Assembly (NCBI RefSeq): GCF_001039005.1 | Contig: NZ_LDWR01000089.1 | Span: forward strand, 1-64,000 | DNA from: Burkholderia cepacia | Lineage (GTDB): Bacteria > Pseudomonadota > Gammaproteobacteria > Burkholderiales > Burkholderiaceae | Length of the DNA: 64,000 nucleotides | Reading direction: 5' to 3' | Shown here: piece after piece, positions 25,448 through 34,028 of the stretch | Position numbering within the stretch: position 1 is the stretch's first letter | Layout of the letters: each line of letters starts with the position of its first letter | Made by a program: the position numbers and the translations under genes | The notes under the pieces: model-generated | The model's database searches: none | Told to the model about the DNA's origin: nothing | What the model saw: the letters and a program-made list of their open reading frames with translations, nothing else

Positions 25448-27076
25448 TCAGAAAATGAAGCCCGTATTGATGAACTTCGAGTAGTGGTCCGACACGATCG
25501 AGTCGAGCAGCTGCTTGCTGCCGTCGGTCTGTTTTGCGGCGACCATCGAGCGGATCGAGAACGCGCGCAGCGCGTCGCTCACCGACAGCGTGCCTTCGGC
25601 CGAATCCTTGCGGCCCGCGAACGGGAACACATCGGGCCCGCGCTGGCACTGGCAGTTGATGTTCACGCGGCACACCTGGTTCACGAGCGGATCGACGAGC
25701 GCGCCGATCTGCGCCGGGTCGGAACCGAAGATGCTGACCTGCTGGCCGTGATCCGACGTCGTCACGTAGTCGAGCGCGGTGTCGACGTCGTCGAACGGCG
25801 CGACCGGAATGATCGGCCCGAACTGTTCCTCGCGGTACAGCTTCATCCCTTCGGACACCGGGTACACGACGGCCGGATAGAACAGCGTCTTGCTGAACTC
25901 GCCGCCCGAGTGGTTGACGACCTGCGCCCCCTTTTCCTTTGCATCGTCGATCGCGTCCGTCATGTAGGCCGTGCGATGCATGCCGGGCAGCGGCGTGATG
26001 CTGACGCCTTTTTCCCACGGCATGCCGATCTTCAGCTGTTCGAGCGCGGTGGTGAAGCGCTTCAGGAATTCGTCGACGATCGAGCGGTGCACGAGCAGCA
26101 TCTTCAGCGCGGTGCAGCGCTGGCCGTTGAACGACAGCGCGCCGAGCAGGCATTCCTTCACGGTGAGATCGAGATCGGCGTCGGGCAGCACGATCGCCGC
26201 GTTCTTCGCGTCGAGGCCGAGGATCGCGCGCAGCCGGTGCGACTTCGGGTGCTGCTTCTTCAGGTGATCGGCCACCTTGCTCGACCCGATCAGCGCGAGC
26301 ACGTTGATCTTGCCCGACGCGAGCATGTGCGGCACGACCACCGCGCCCGGTGCGTAGATCGTGTTGATCACGCCCTTCGGGAACGCGTCGCGGAACGCTT
26401 CGAGCAGCGGCTCGAACAGCAGCGTGCCGTACTGCGGCGGCTTGAACACCACGGTGTTGCCCATCAGCAGCGCGGGGATCAGCGTCGCGAAGGTTTCGTT
26501 CAGCGGATAGTTGTACGGGCCCATGCACAGCACGACGCCGAGCGGCGTGCGGCGGATCTGGCCGATCGTGCCTTCCGCGATCACGAAGCGCGAGTTCGCG
26601 TTGTCGAGCTCCTTCAGCGCATCGATCGTCTGCGTCATGTACGTGACGGTGCGGTCGAACTCCTTCTGCGAATCGGCGAGGCTCTTGCCGATCTCCCACA
26701 TGATCAGGTTCACGACCAGTTCGCGCTGCGCGACCATCCGCTTGATGAAGTCCTGCATGCACGCGATGCGCTGCTCGACCTTCATCGTCGGCCACTCGCC
26801 GCGGCCCGAGTCGTACGCGCGCACCGCAGCGTCGAGCGCCGCGTCGCTTTCCGTTTCGCCCATCACCGGGTAGCTGCCGATCTCCATCTGCTCGACGCTG
26901 CCGTCCGCCTGCCGCACGCACACGGGCGACAGCACGGTCTTGGTCGTGCCGTCCCACGGCCGCAGTTCGCCGTCGACGAGCGACACGCGCTGGTGGATCG
27001 GCGAACTCAGCCGGAATTCGGCGGGGATGTCCTGATAGGCGGGAAACAGCTGCTGCAGGGAGGCGGAATCGGGCAT
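25448..27076 (-). CDS. Aldehyde dehydrogenase, GapN-like (NADP-G3P type)
   Basis: 542 residues. ALDH motifs: MGPYNYPLNE (Asn189), FKPPQYG, IGSSKVADHL for the cofactor site, and SFNGQRCTALK with catalytic Cys321. The closest type by pattern is the non-phosphorylating glyceraldehyde-3-phosphate dehydrogenase (NADP+). The usual general-base Glu in L-E-L-G-G-K is Gly287 here (LGLDAKN, 286-292), a marked change. The start MPDSASLQQLFP at 27076 fits better than an upstream extension. Conserved in length with related Burkholderia proteins as far as I recall. Substrate is uncertain. Confidence 0.85.
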   Translation of the reverse strand: MPDSASLQQLFPAYQDIPAEFRLSSPIHQRVSLVDGELRPWDGTTKTVLSPVCVRQADGSVEQMEIGSYPVMGETESDAALDAAVRAYDSGRGEWPTMKVEQRIACMQDFIKRMVAQRELVVNLIMWEIGKSLADSQKEFDRTVTYMTQTIDALKELDNANSRFVIAEGTIGQIRRTPLGVVLCMGPYNYPLNETFATLIPALLMGNTVVFKPPQYGTLLFEPLLEAFRDAFPKGVINTIYAPGAVVVPHMLASGKINVLALIGSSKVADHLKKQHPKSHRLRAILGLDAKNAAIVLPDADLDLTVKECLLGALSFNGQRCTALKMLLVHRSIVDEFLKRFTTALEQLKIGMPWEKGVSITPLPGMHRTAYMTDAIDDAKEKGAQVVNHSGGEFSKTLFYPAVVYPVSEGMKLYREEQFGPIIPVAPFDDVDTALDYVTTSDHGQQVSIFGSDPAQIGALVDPLVNQVCRVNINCQCQRGPDVFPFAGRKDSAEGTLSVSDALRAFSIRSMVAAKQTDGSKQLLDSIVSDHYSKFINTGFIF

Positions 27077-27778
27077 GACGGTCTCGTTTGACGGGGTGTC
27101 CGGGAAGGGCGGGCGATGCGAATCCTGAGCTGAGCGATCCTCGATCCTGAATCGGCATGATGACGCGCACACGACGAAGCGTCACGCGAGGACATGGCCG
27201 AATCAGCGACTGGAACCAGTTCCATTAAAAAGGAACGCCGACGCGAATGCAAGAATTGCCGAACTGTGTCGCGCGATCCGTAAGTATTCAGAAAGACTGT
27301 TGCCGAATAGCGGGAATAACGTGCCCGGCGCACCCGCAAACGTTTCCCGCTGACCAGATTGGGCGGATAATGGCGCGGCGCGGCGAAGAAAAAAATGAAG
27401 CGAGCCTGAGAGAGCAGACGTAGTGAATAAGAGAAGAAGGTCCGCCGCGCTGCCGATGCGAGGTCGGCTGCCCGGAGCGCCGGGTCGGGATTGCCCGGTC
27501 CGGCGCGCACCGGACCTCGAATGCGTGCCGCCAGCTTCACCGGATCCTTCGTGATCCTCTCCAATCTCCCCGTCGCCGTATCCCGAATCCCACCTTCTGC
27601 GTGACCGTTTCCGCACGATGTACTTGATGCGGTAGATCGAATTCTTTCGCTGAGCTTTCGGCGGCGCGTGAATCGATATCGCGAAAACGAAAGGCATTCG
27701 TCAGGAATCCGGAGCGCAATGCGTCCGCACGTTGCGGGCAGGCGACACGTCGCACGCGACACAAAAAATTAATCGAAA

Positions 27779-27800
27779 ACACGAATCATTCTCGTTTAAT
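27779..27800 (+). promoter_or_regulatory. Candidate Fur box / promoter of the siderophore receptor
   Basis: On the minus strand the sequence reads AAACGAGAATGATTCG, close to the Fur-type AAATGAGAATGATTAT. It is set in an AT-rich stretch (TTTAATATT follows) about 230 bases upstream of the receptor start. Fits Fe(II)-Fur repression; match is partial. Confidence 0.5.
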
Positions 27801-27810
27801 ATTTCGCTCC

Positions 27811-27844
27811 GTTACGAGCCGTAACCCGATGTCACGGCTTTTTT
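27811..27844 (+). promoter_or_regulatory. Attenuator-like alternative hairpins in the receptor leader
   Basis: GTTACG-agc-CGTAAC (27811-27825) overlaps and excludes AGCCGT (27817-27822) pairing with ACGGCT (27834-27839), which is followed by a T-run (27839-27844). The second is terminator-like and the first could act as anti-terminator. Confidence 0.4.
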
Positions 27845-28031
27845 CGTGCCGGTTGCGCCGGCCGGCATCCATCCGCGCCGGCTGTTCGCCGGTCGGCATG
27901 CGCGGCGGGGCGATCCCCCGCGCGCCCTCTCGTCTTCACGGAAAGGCTTTCGCCGGTCGATGCGTCGCGGGGTTCGCGCGTTGGCCGGACGCGTTTCCGT
28001 TCGCCGTTTTCCTTCAGCTTCTACTTCAACG

Positions 28032-30161
28032 ATGAAACTCAACAAAAGCGCCTGCCATGCGCTTCTGATCGCCACGTCGCTGGCCGGCGCACGCACCGCA
28101 TCCGCGCAAGCGAGCGACGCCGCGGCGACCTTGCCTGCCATTTCCGTCAACGCGGCCGCCGAGCATGCGTCGTACGACGCGGGCCACTCGCGCGCGGCGA
28201 CCAAGACCGACATGTCGCTGATGGACGTGCCGCAGACGGTGAACGTCGTCCCGCACGCGGTGATCGAGGACCAGAACGCGACGTCGATGCAGGACGCATT
28301 GCGCAACGTGCCGGGCGTCGGCTTCTCGGTCGGCGACGGCCAGCGCGACCAGATCACGATCCGTGGCTTCAACAGCATCACGGATCAGTACGTCGACGGT
28401 ATTCGCGACGATGCGCTCTACTATCGCGACTTGTCGAACGTCGACCGCGTCGAGGTGCTGAAGGGGCCGGCGGCCGTGCTGTACGGTCGCGGTTCGGCGG
28501 GCGGCATCGTGAATCGCGTGCTGAAGCGGCCGGAGGCGAACCCCGTGCGCGACGTGGGCGTGACGCTCGGCACGCACGGCGAGCGGCGCGGCGAATTCGA
28601 CCTCGGCTGGAACGCGAACGACGCGGCGCGTTTCCGCATCACCGGCGCGGCCGAGAACTCGAACAGCTTTCGCGACCAGTTCCAGCTCAACCGCCAGGCA
28701 ATCGCGCCGTCCGCGCAGTTCAAGCTCGACAGCGACACGGTGCTGAACGTCGAATTCGATTACCTGCACGACCGCCGCACGTCCGACCAAGGCCTGCCCG
28801 CGTATCTCGGCCGGCCGGTCGACGTGCCGATCAACACGTATTACGGCTCGGCCGATGCGGCGAGCAGCTCGTACAACGACGTGTCCGCGAAGAGCGCGAC
28901 CGTGTCGCTCGATCATCGCTTCAGCGATTCGCTGTCGTTCCATGGCGCGATCCGCGCGTACGACTTCTCGCTTGAACGCAAGAACTACGTCACGTACGAG
29001 CCGATCAAGACCGCCGCGCGCCCGGTCGTGACGCTCGACCAGTCGACCCGCCAACGCACCGACCACGGTATCGACGGCCTGTTCGAGATCACGCAGAAGA
29101 CGTCGCTGTTCGGCATGCGCCATGAACTGCTGTACGGGCTGGAGCTGTCGCAGCAGCAGAAGTTCGACACGATCTACAGCGTGTCGAAGGTCGCGACCTA
29201 CGATCTGTTCAATCCGCAGCCGGTGATCCTGCCCGGCGTGCCGACCGGCGCGCGTGCGAAGACGAATGCGTCGACCGTCGTCGGGCTCGCGGGCGTCTAC
29301 GCGCAGGACCTGATCTCGCTGACCGAACACTGGAAGGTGCTCGCGGGACTGCGCTTCGACTATCTGAACCAGATCCGCCACGACTACACGTCGTCGAACG
29401 TCAATCTCGACCGTACCGATCACGCGTGGAGCCCGCGTGTCGGCCTGATCTACGAACCGCTCGACTGGCTGACGCTGTACGGGTCGTTCAGCCAGTCGTT
29501 CTCGCCGCTCGCCGATACGCTGATCAGCTCCGGCGCATTCGCGAACGGCGCGGCGCTCGCACCGCAGAAGACCACCGCGTATGAGCTCGGCTCGCGTTTC
29601 GATCTCGGCGGCAAGGCGACGGCCAGCGTCGCGCTGTTCGACATGCGCCAGACCAACCAGCAGATCGGCGACCCCGCGAATCCCGGTTATGCATTGCCGA
29701 TCGGCACGCAGCACGTGCACGGGATGGAGCTCGGCTTCACCGGTGAGATCGCGCCGAAGTGGTCGGTGTATGCGGGTTACGCGTACCTGAACGGCACGGT
29801 CGACGGTTCGGCGCAATCGACGGCGGCCGGCCTCGCGGTGTCGAGCAACACGCCGGGGCTGATGCCGCGCCACAGCGCGAACCTGTGGCTGAAGCGCGAG
29901 CTGCCGTACGGCTTCTATGCGGCGGCCGGCATGCAGTTCCAGTCGGCGCGCTATACGTCGGCGAGCGATCTCGTCACGCTGCCGTCGTTCACTGTGTTCA
30001 ACCTCGGTGCCGGTTATCGCAGCAAGAAGGTCGACGTGACGCTCACGCTCGACAACCTGTTCGATCGCCGCTACTTCATCGCCGCGCACGGCAACGCGGA
30101 CCTGTACAACATGCCCGGCGATCCGCGGACGCTGACCGCCACGGTGAAGTGGCACATGTAA
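28032..30161 (+). CDS. TonB-dependent catecholate-type siderophore receptor
   Basis: 709 residues. A signal peptide (ALLIATSLAGARTASAQ) and plug domain with the Fiu-like motifs DVPQTVNVVPHAVIEDQNATSMQDALRNVPGV and ITIRGFNSITDQYVDGIRDDALYYRDLSNVDRVEVLKGPAAVLYGRGSAGGIVN (plug about 50-180). The barrel ends DNLFDRRYFIAAHGNADLYNMPGDPRTLTATVKWHM. It imports a ferric catecholate siderophore with TonB energy. The candidate Fur box upstream fits. Homologues include Fiu and PiuA; exact siderophore unknown. Confidence 0.92.
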   Translation: MKLNKSACHALLIATSLAGARTASAQASDAAATLPAISVNAAAEHASYDAGHSRAATKTDMSLMDVPQTVNVVPHAVIEDQNATSMQDALRNVPGVGFSVGDGQRDQITIRGFNSITDQYVDGIRDDALYYRDLSNVDRVEVLKGPAAVLYGRGSAGGIVNRVLKRPEANPVRDVGVTLGTHGERRGEFDLGWNANDAARFRITGAAENSNSFRDQFQLNRQAIAPSAQFKLDSDTVLNVEFDYLHDRRTSDQGLPAYLGRPVDVPINTYYGSADAASSSYNDVSAKSATVSLDHRFSDSLSFHGAIRAYDFSLERKNYVTYEPIKTAARPVVTLDQSTRQRTDHGIDGLFEITQKTSLFGMRHELLYGLELSQQQKFDTIYSVSKVATYDLFNPQPVILPGVPTGARAKTNASTVVGLAGVYAQDLISLTEHWKVLAGLRFDYLNQIRHDYTSSNVNLDRTDHAWSPRVGLIYEPLDWLTLYGSFSQSFSPLADTLISSGAFANGAALAPQKTTAYELGSRFDLGGKATASVALFDMRQTNQQIGDPANPGYALPIGTQHVHGMELGFTGEIAPKWSVYAGYAYLNGTVDGSAQSTAAGLAVSSNTPGLMPRHSANLWLKRELPYGFYAAAGMQFQSARYTSASDLVTLPSFTVFNLGAGYRSKKVDVTLTLDNLFDRRYFIAAHGNADLYNMPGDPRTLTATVKWHM

Positions 30162-30179
30162 CGCACGCGCTGCGCGACA

Positions 30180-30210
30180 ATGCAGGTCTTCTTCAGGATG
30201 ACCTGCATTT
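30180..30210 (+). terminator. Probable terminator after the siderophore receptor
   Basis: ATGCAGGTC (30180-30188) pairs with GACCTGCAT (30200-30208), followed only by a short T-run; moderate support. Confidence 0.55.
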
Positions 30211-30267
30211 CACTGCTCATGATCCGGAAAGCGATGACGTGTCGAGCATGAAAGGCGGGTAGCGCCG

Positions 30268-31215
30268 CTATTCAACGTCCTCGTCGTCCTCCACGTCGAC
30301 GCCATCCACATCCCCCTCCGGCGCCGCATACGCGCTCGCCTGCTCGAGCAGCCAGCCGCGAAACAGCTCCAGCGGCTTGCTGTGGCTGAGCTCCGTCGGA
30401 TACACGAGGTAGTACGCCGAATCGCCGACCGTCGCCGCGTCGCACGGCACGATCAGGCCGAGCTGCTGCAACTGTTCCTCGACGAAGAACTTCGGCACGA
30501 GCGCGATTCCGAGCCCGGCCGCGGCCGCGCTGATCAGCATCGTATGCAGCTCGTAGCGCACGCCCTGCATCGTGCGGATGTCCTCGACGCCGTGCGCCTC
30601 GAACCACTGCGCCCACGCGCCGGGGCGCGTCGTCGAGTGCAGCAGCGGGTACGCCAGCAGATCCTCCACGCGCTCGACTGGCCCGTCGAGCAGCGCGGGC
30701 GAGCAGATCGGCACGACTTCCTCGCCGAACAGGTAGTCGGACGACGTGCCGGGCCAGGTCGGCTTGCCGTAGTGGATCGCGGCTTCGAAGTGCGTGTCCT
30801 CGAACGAGAACAGGTCGGTGCGGCTGCCCATGTTCACGCGCACGTCCGGCGTGCGGTCGTAGAAGCTCTTGATGCGCGGGATCAGCCAGTGCGATGCGAA
30901 CGTCGGCAGCACCGCAAGCTCCAGGTAGCCGCCGCCGCTGCCGTGCGCGATGATCGACAGCGTGTCGCGGTCGAGCGTTTCCAGCGCGCGGCGCACCTGC
31001 GTGCCGTACAGCTTGCCGGCGCGGGTCAGCACGACGCGCTGTTTCACGCGCGCGAACAACCGCACGCCGAGGCTGGCCTCGAGCGTCGCGATCTGGCGCG
31101 ATACCGCGCTTTCGGTCAGGAACAGCTCCTTGGCCGCGTGCGTGAAGCTCTCGTGGCGCGCGGCGGCTTCGAAAGCCACGAGCGCGCCCATGTTGGGAAT
31201 CTTGAATTTACGCAT
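30268..31215 (-). CDS. LysR family regulator (GcvA-like), acidic tail
   Basis: 315 residues. The N-terminal HTH is MGALVAFEAAARHESFTHAAKELFLTESAVSRQIATLEASLGVRLF. The effector domain is of the GcvA subtype (SIIAHGSGGGYLELAVLPTFASHWLIPRIKSFYDRTPDVRVN). The last 20 residues are strongly acidic (GDVDGVDVEDDEDVE), unusual for the family. It is divergent from the HglS-like dioxygenase gene, so it probably regulates it, perhaps in response to a lysine or 2-oxoadipate-related metabolite. Confidence 0.88.
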   Translation of the reverse strand: MRKFKIPNMGALVAFEAAARHESFTHAAKELFLTESAVSRQIATLEASLGVRLFARVKQRVVLTRAGKLYGTQVRRALETLDRDTLSIIAHGSGGGYLELAVLPTFASHWLIPRIKSFYDRTPDVRVNMGSRTDLFSFEDTHFEAAIHYGKPTWPGTSSDYLFGEEVVPICSPALLDGPVERVEDLLAYPLLHSTTRPGAWAQWFEAHGVEDIRTMQGVRYELHTMLISAAAAGLGIALVPKFFVEEQLQQLGLIVPCDAATVGDSAYYLVYPTELSHSKPLELFRGWLLEQASAYAAPEGDVDGVDVEDDEDVE

Positions 31216-31440
31216 GATGCTCGATTTGTCTGACGAACGGACCCGCCCGGCGCGGGCCGGCGAGCGGGATCGGGGACGGCCAATAATTCCAAAAACTCAT
31301 CACGTGTCAATTTAATCTCGCTTTACGCCCGGCTGCAACCCTTTGAATAATGCTCCCCACGCAAGGTCAGGCGCCCGTGGGGCGGCCGGCCGACGAGTTG
31401 CCGGCACGTTTGCCGGCGGTCCCCCGAGACGAGAATCCTG

Positions 31441-32469
31441 ATGCGCAATCCGAATATCGAGAGCTTGCTGACGAAGCTGCTGGGACAGGCGAAGACCGAC
31501 GCCCTGTTCTCGACCCTGAACATGCCGGCCATCCTCGAAGAATGGGAAGACGGCGTCGTGACGCGCGCGGAAATCGCGCAGGCGATGAACATGGCGCTGT
31601 TCGAAGGGCTGCTCGAACGTTCGGCGAACGGCCGCGCGTACACGGCCGACGCGATCGAAAGCGGCGGCTCGGTCTATTTCGATCACGGCGCGCTGCGCAC
31701 GGTGCGCTGGCCGCACACGGGCGCGCTGCCGCCGGGCGAAGCCGCGTTCACGCGCATCCTGCGTCCGCTCGGTTTCCGCCTGAACGGCCGTTACCCGCTC
31801 GACAAGCTCGGCATGACCGGCCGCGCGTATGCGCATGAAGACGCACCGGACGAGATCGCGCAGTTCTTCGTCAGCGAGTTGCATCCGGAGCGTTTCTCGA
31901 AAGAATTCCAGCAGGCCGTGACGAACGTCGTCAGCTCGTCGCGCGATCCGCTGTCGCCGGCAGCCGTCGCGATGCTGTGGGAAGTCGAACGCGAAGGCTG
32001 GCTGTCGCTCGACGCGGCGCACGCACTGCTGCCGGAGATCGTCGGCGCATTCTCCCGCCAGCACGACCTGCCGAACGAGCTCGACTACGAAACGCTGCTG
32101 CTGGAATCGGCCGAGATGGCGTGGATCTCGACCGAAGGCAACGCGTTCAACCATGCGACCGACCGCGTGACCGACGTGTTCAAGCTGTCCGACGACGAGA
32201 AGGCGAAGGGCCGGCCGATGAAGCCGGAAGTCGAGCGCTCGCGCTCGGGCCGCGTGTTCCAGACCGCCTATCGCGCGGATACCGTCGAGCGCGAATTCCG
32301 CACGCGCGACGGCGGCACGGTGAAGCGCAACGTGCCGGGTTCGTTCTACGAGTTCATCACGCGCAAGCGCACGTTCGACCAGGCGGCGCGCCGCTGGGTG
32401 ACCGACCTGCGTTTCGATGCGGGCAACGCGCAGGGCATCTTCAAGATGACGGCGAACGCGGCGAAATAA
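31441..32469 (+). CDS. hglS: 2-oxoadipate dioxygenase/decarboxylase (HglS, DUF1338)
   Basis: 342 residues, DUF1338 (VOC-like fold). By family knowledge it converts 2-oxoadipate to D-2-hydroxyglutarate with O2 in D-lysine catabolism, using Fe(II). Candidate metal ligands are His82 (YFDHGALR), His238 (GNAFNHATDRV) and Glu304 (GSFYEFITRK), spaced as in the known enzyme. Other conserved blocks are LRPLGFRLNGRYPLDKLGMTGRAYAHEDAPDEIAQFFVSELHPE. Upstream lies the divergent LysR with a 225-base shared control region. Function confidence comes from the family. Confidence 0.88.
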   Translation: MRNPNIESLLTKLLGQAKTDALFSTLNMPAILEEWEDGVVTRAEIAQAMNMALFEGLLERSANGRAYTADAIESGGSVYFDHGALRTVRWPHTGALPPGEAAFTRILRPLGFRLNGRYPLDKLGMTGRAYAHEDAPDEIAQFFVSELHPERFSKEFQQAVTNVVSSSRDPLSPAAVAMLWEVEREGWLSLDAAHALLPEIVGAFSRQHDLPNELDYETLLLESAEMAWISTEGNAFNHATDRVTDVFKLSDDEKAKGRPMKPEVERSRSGRVFQTAYRADTVEREFRTRDGGTVKRNVPGSFYEFITRKRTFDQAARRWVTDLRFDAGNAQGIFKMTANAAK

Positions 32470-32518
32470 CGGACGTGAAGCGGGGTGCGTCGCGCCCCGC
32501 TGCCGAAGCGATGAGCCG

Positions 32519-32552
32519 ATCGGGCAGGGCGCGTATGCGTCCTGCCCGATTT
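32519..32552 (+). terminator. Probable terminator after hglS
   Basis: ATCGGGCAGG (32519-32528) pairs perfectly with CCTGCCCGAT (32541-32550), then TTTGCG; the T-run is short. Confidence 0.65.
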
Positions 32553-32690
32553 GCGTTGGGCGGCCGCGATGCGGCGGAACGCGCGCGGCCGTTCGGTCGG
32601 CAACGGTGGATCGCCGTGCCACCGTCGATCGCGTAGTCGGGTGGGTGGGGAGTTTGCAGAGACAGGCGGAGCGCGCCGGGCGCCGAGCCG

Positions 32691-32774
32691 TCAGAAGATG
32701 TGGGTGATCAGGTAGAACAGTACCAGCAGCCCGGCCGGCACGCCGAGCAGCCAGGCGATCAGATATTTGCCCAT
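32691..32774 (-). CDS. 27-residue single-helix membrane peptide
   Basis: MGKYLIAWLLGVPAGLLVLF then YLITHIF. One membrane helix fills almost the whole peptide with a short lysine-bearing N-terminus. It lies 61 bases downstream of a csbD gene on the same strand, in a run of small stress-type genes (proline-rich peptide, BON, CsbD). Codon third positions are strongly G/C, like its neighbours. Too short for most gene callers. Such micro-membrane proteins often modulate an envelope partner; function unknown. Confidence 0.68.
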   Translation of the reverse strand: MGKYLIAWLLGVPAGLLVLFYLITHIF

Positions 32775-32835
32775 GTCGTCGTCCTGGTGGCCGCGACGCC
32801 GACGGCGCCGCGGCGGGGTGAGGCTACCGGTGGCG

Positions 32836-33033
32836 TTACAACTCGCGATCGAATTCCTTCAACTGCTTCTCAGCCGCATCGCGGGCGATCCCGTAACGCT
32901 CCTGGATCTTGCCGGCCAGATAGTCGCGATTGCCTTCCGCGACCGCGAGATCGTCGTCGGTCAGCTTGCCCCACTTGGCCTTCAGCTTGCCGGTGAGCTG
33001 CTTCCACTGGCCCTTGATCTTGTCCTCGTTCAT
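32836..33033 (-). CDS. CsbD family stress protein
   Basis: 65 residues. MNEDKIKGQWKQLTGKLKAKWGKLTDDDL is the CsbD signature, a small hydrophilic helical protein induced by general stress (YjbJ in E. coli). It sits between a BON protein and the tiny membrane peptide, all on the minus strand. A second CsbD is at 35702. Confidence 0.93.
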   Translation of the reverse strand: MNEDKIKGQWKQLTGKLKAKWGKLTDDDLAVAEGNRDYLAGKIQERYGIARDAAEKQLKEFDREL

Positions 33034-33087
33034 CGTGTGCTCCTGTCGAAAAGGGGGATAACCGCGCGGCAGCCGCCGCGCGGGAGG

Positions 33088-33438
33088 TCAGGCCTTCGCC
33101 TTCAGGCCGGATGCGTCGACGTGCTTCACGCCCTTGACCGCGCGTGACACGGCGATCGCCTTCTTCACGGCGATCCTCGAGGGCAGCACGCCCGTCAGCG
33201 TGACGGTGCCGTCGACCGTCTTCACGCCGATGTCGAAACTCTTCACGCCGTCGGTGGCGGCCAGCTGGCTCTTCACCTTGGTCGTGATCCACGTGTCGGT
33301 AACGGGCTGGCTCGATTCGGCCTTCATGCCGTTGTCGGCCGACGCGTCCTGCGCAATCGCGTTCGTGAGCGGTGCGGCACTCAGCAGGAAAGCCGCGCTG
33401 ACGGCGAGCAGCGTCGAAAGGGGCTGGGTCTTGTTCAT
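33088..33438 (-). CDS. Periplasmic BON-domain protein (OsmY-like)
   Basis: 116 residues. A signal peptide (LSTLLAVSAAFLLSAAPLTNAIAQ) precedes a single BON domain: DTWITTKVKSQLAATDGVKSFDIGVKTVDGTVTLTGVLPSRIAVKKAIAVSRAVKGVKHV. BON proteins associate with membranes and protect under osmotic stress. It belongs to the small stress-gene run; 54 bases upstream of csbD, probably co-transcribed. Confidence 0.9.
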   Translation of the reverse strand: MNKTQPLSTLLAVSAAFLLSAAPLTNAIAQDASADNGMKAESSQPVTDTWITTKVKSQLAATDGVKSFDIGVKTVDGTVTLTGVLPSRIAVKKAIAVSRAVKGVKHVDASGLKAKA

Positions 33439-33495
33439 GGTCGGGTTCTCCGTCGGTTGACGTGTTGAATGGGTGAGTGCGAACCGCGTGATCCG

Positions 33496-33660
33496 TTACC
33501 GGACGATCGGCGTGTCGTAGCCGGGTTCGCGCGGCGGGATGTCCGGGCGCGGAAAGTCGGGCGGCAGCGGAATCGGCGGGTCCGTGCCGGGCGGCGGTTC
33601 GGGCGGACTGTCCGGATGCGGTTCGGGCCGCGTCGGATCGGGTGTCTGATGAAGTTTCAT
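33496..33660 (-). CDS. 54-residue proline-rich peptide
   Basis: MKLHQTPDPTRPEPHPDSPP then EPPPGTDPPIPLPPDF and so on, with about 40% proline plus Asp/Glu. GAGGAG lies seven to eight bases before ATG 33660. No membrane segment. It precedes the BON gene by 57 bases on the same strand. Pro-rich disordered peptides occur beside osmotic-stress genes in Burkholderia, but the role is unknown. Confidence 0.66.
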   Translation of the reverse strand: MKLHQTPDPTRPEPHPDSPPEPPPGTDPPIPLPPDFPRPDIPPREPGYDTPIVR

Positions 33661-34028
33661 CGTGCTTCTCCTCTGCGGTTCGGAAGGCAGCGCATGAGCG
33701 CCGATGCAGGACCAGCGTACCGGGGCGAACGCATGCGGACATCGCGCAAATTCACCGGATCGGCTAGTGCGTTTGCACGGGGGGCGGAGATGGGGCGGGT
33801 GGGTACGTGTTGCCGGCGGTGCGGGGAAATGCGTGCGCGGCGGATGCTTGCCGGATCGGCGGGGTACCGTACGGCGGTGGCGTGCCGTGCGAATGTACTA
33901 TGGCGGATAGTGCATTCGCGCCTGTTGCGCCCATGCGCGGCAAGCGATCATCGCCACACGCGCCGTCCGGCGCGCGTCGACGAAGAGGCGACGCGGCCGC
34001 GGCCATACCGATCACGTGGAACGATTCG
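33661..34028. other. 368-base intergenic region between divergent genes
   Basis: Separates the minus-strand stress run from the PAS-LuxR gene. An in-frame extension of the PAS gene (Met at 33900) is possible. No unambiguous promoter elements noted. Confidence 0.45.

Larger units (their letters stand above)
27077..28031. other. 955-base intergenic region with regulatory leader
   Basis: No credible gene; open frames are unsupported. The right half contains an AT-rich promoter with a candidate Fur box near 27779-27800 and alternative hairpins at 27811-27844 upstream of the siderophore receptor. The left part presumably holds the ALDH promoter. Confidence 0.6.

Noticed and set aside
28026..30155. 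709-codon open frame opposite the siderophore receptor
   Set aside because: Exact antisense of a clear TonB receptor; composition is that of a shadow frame.
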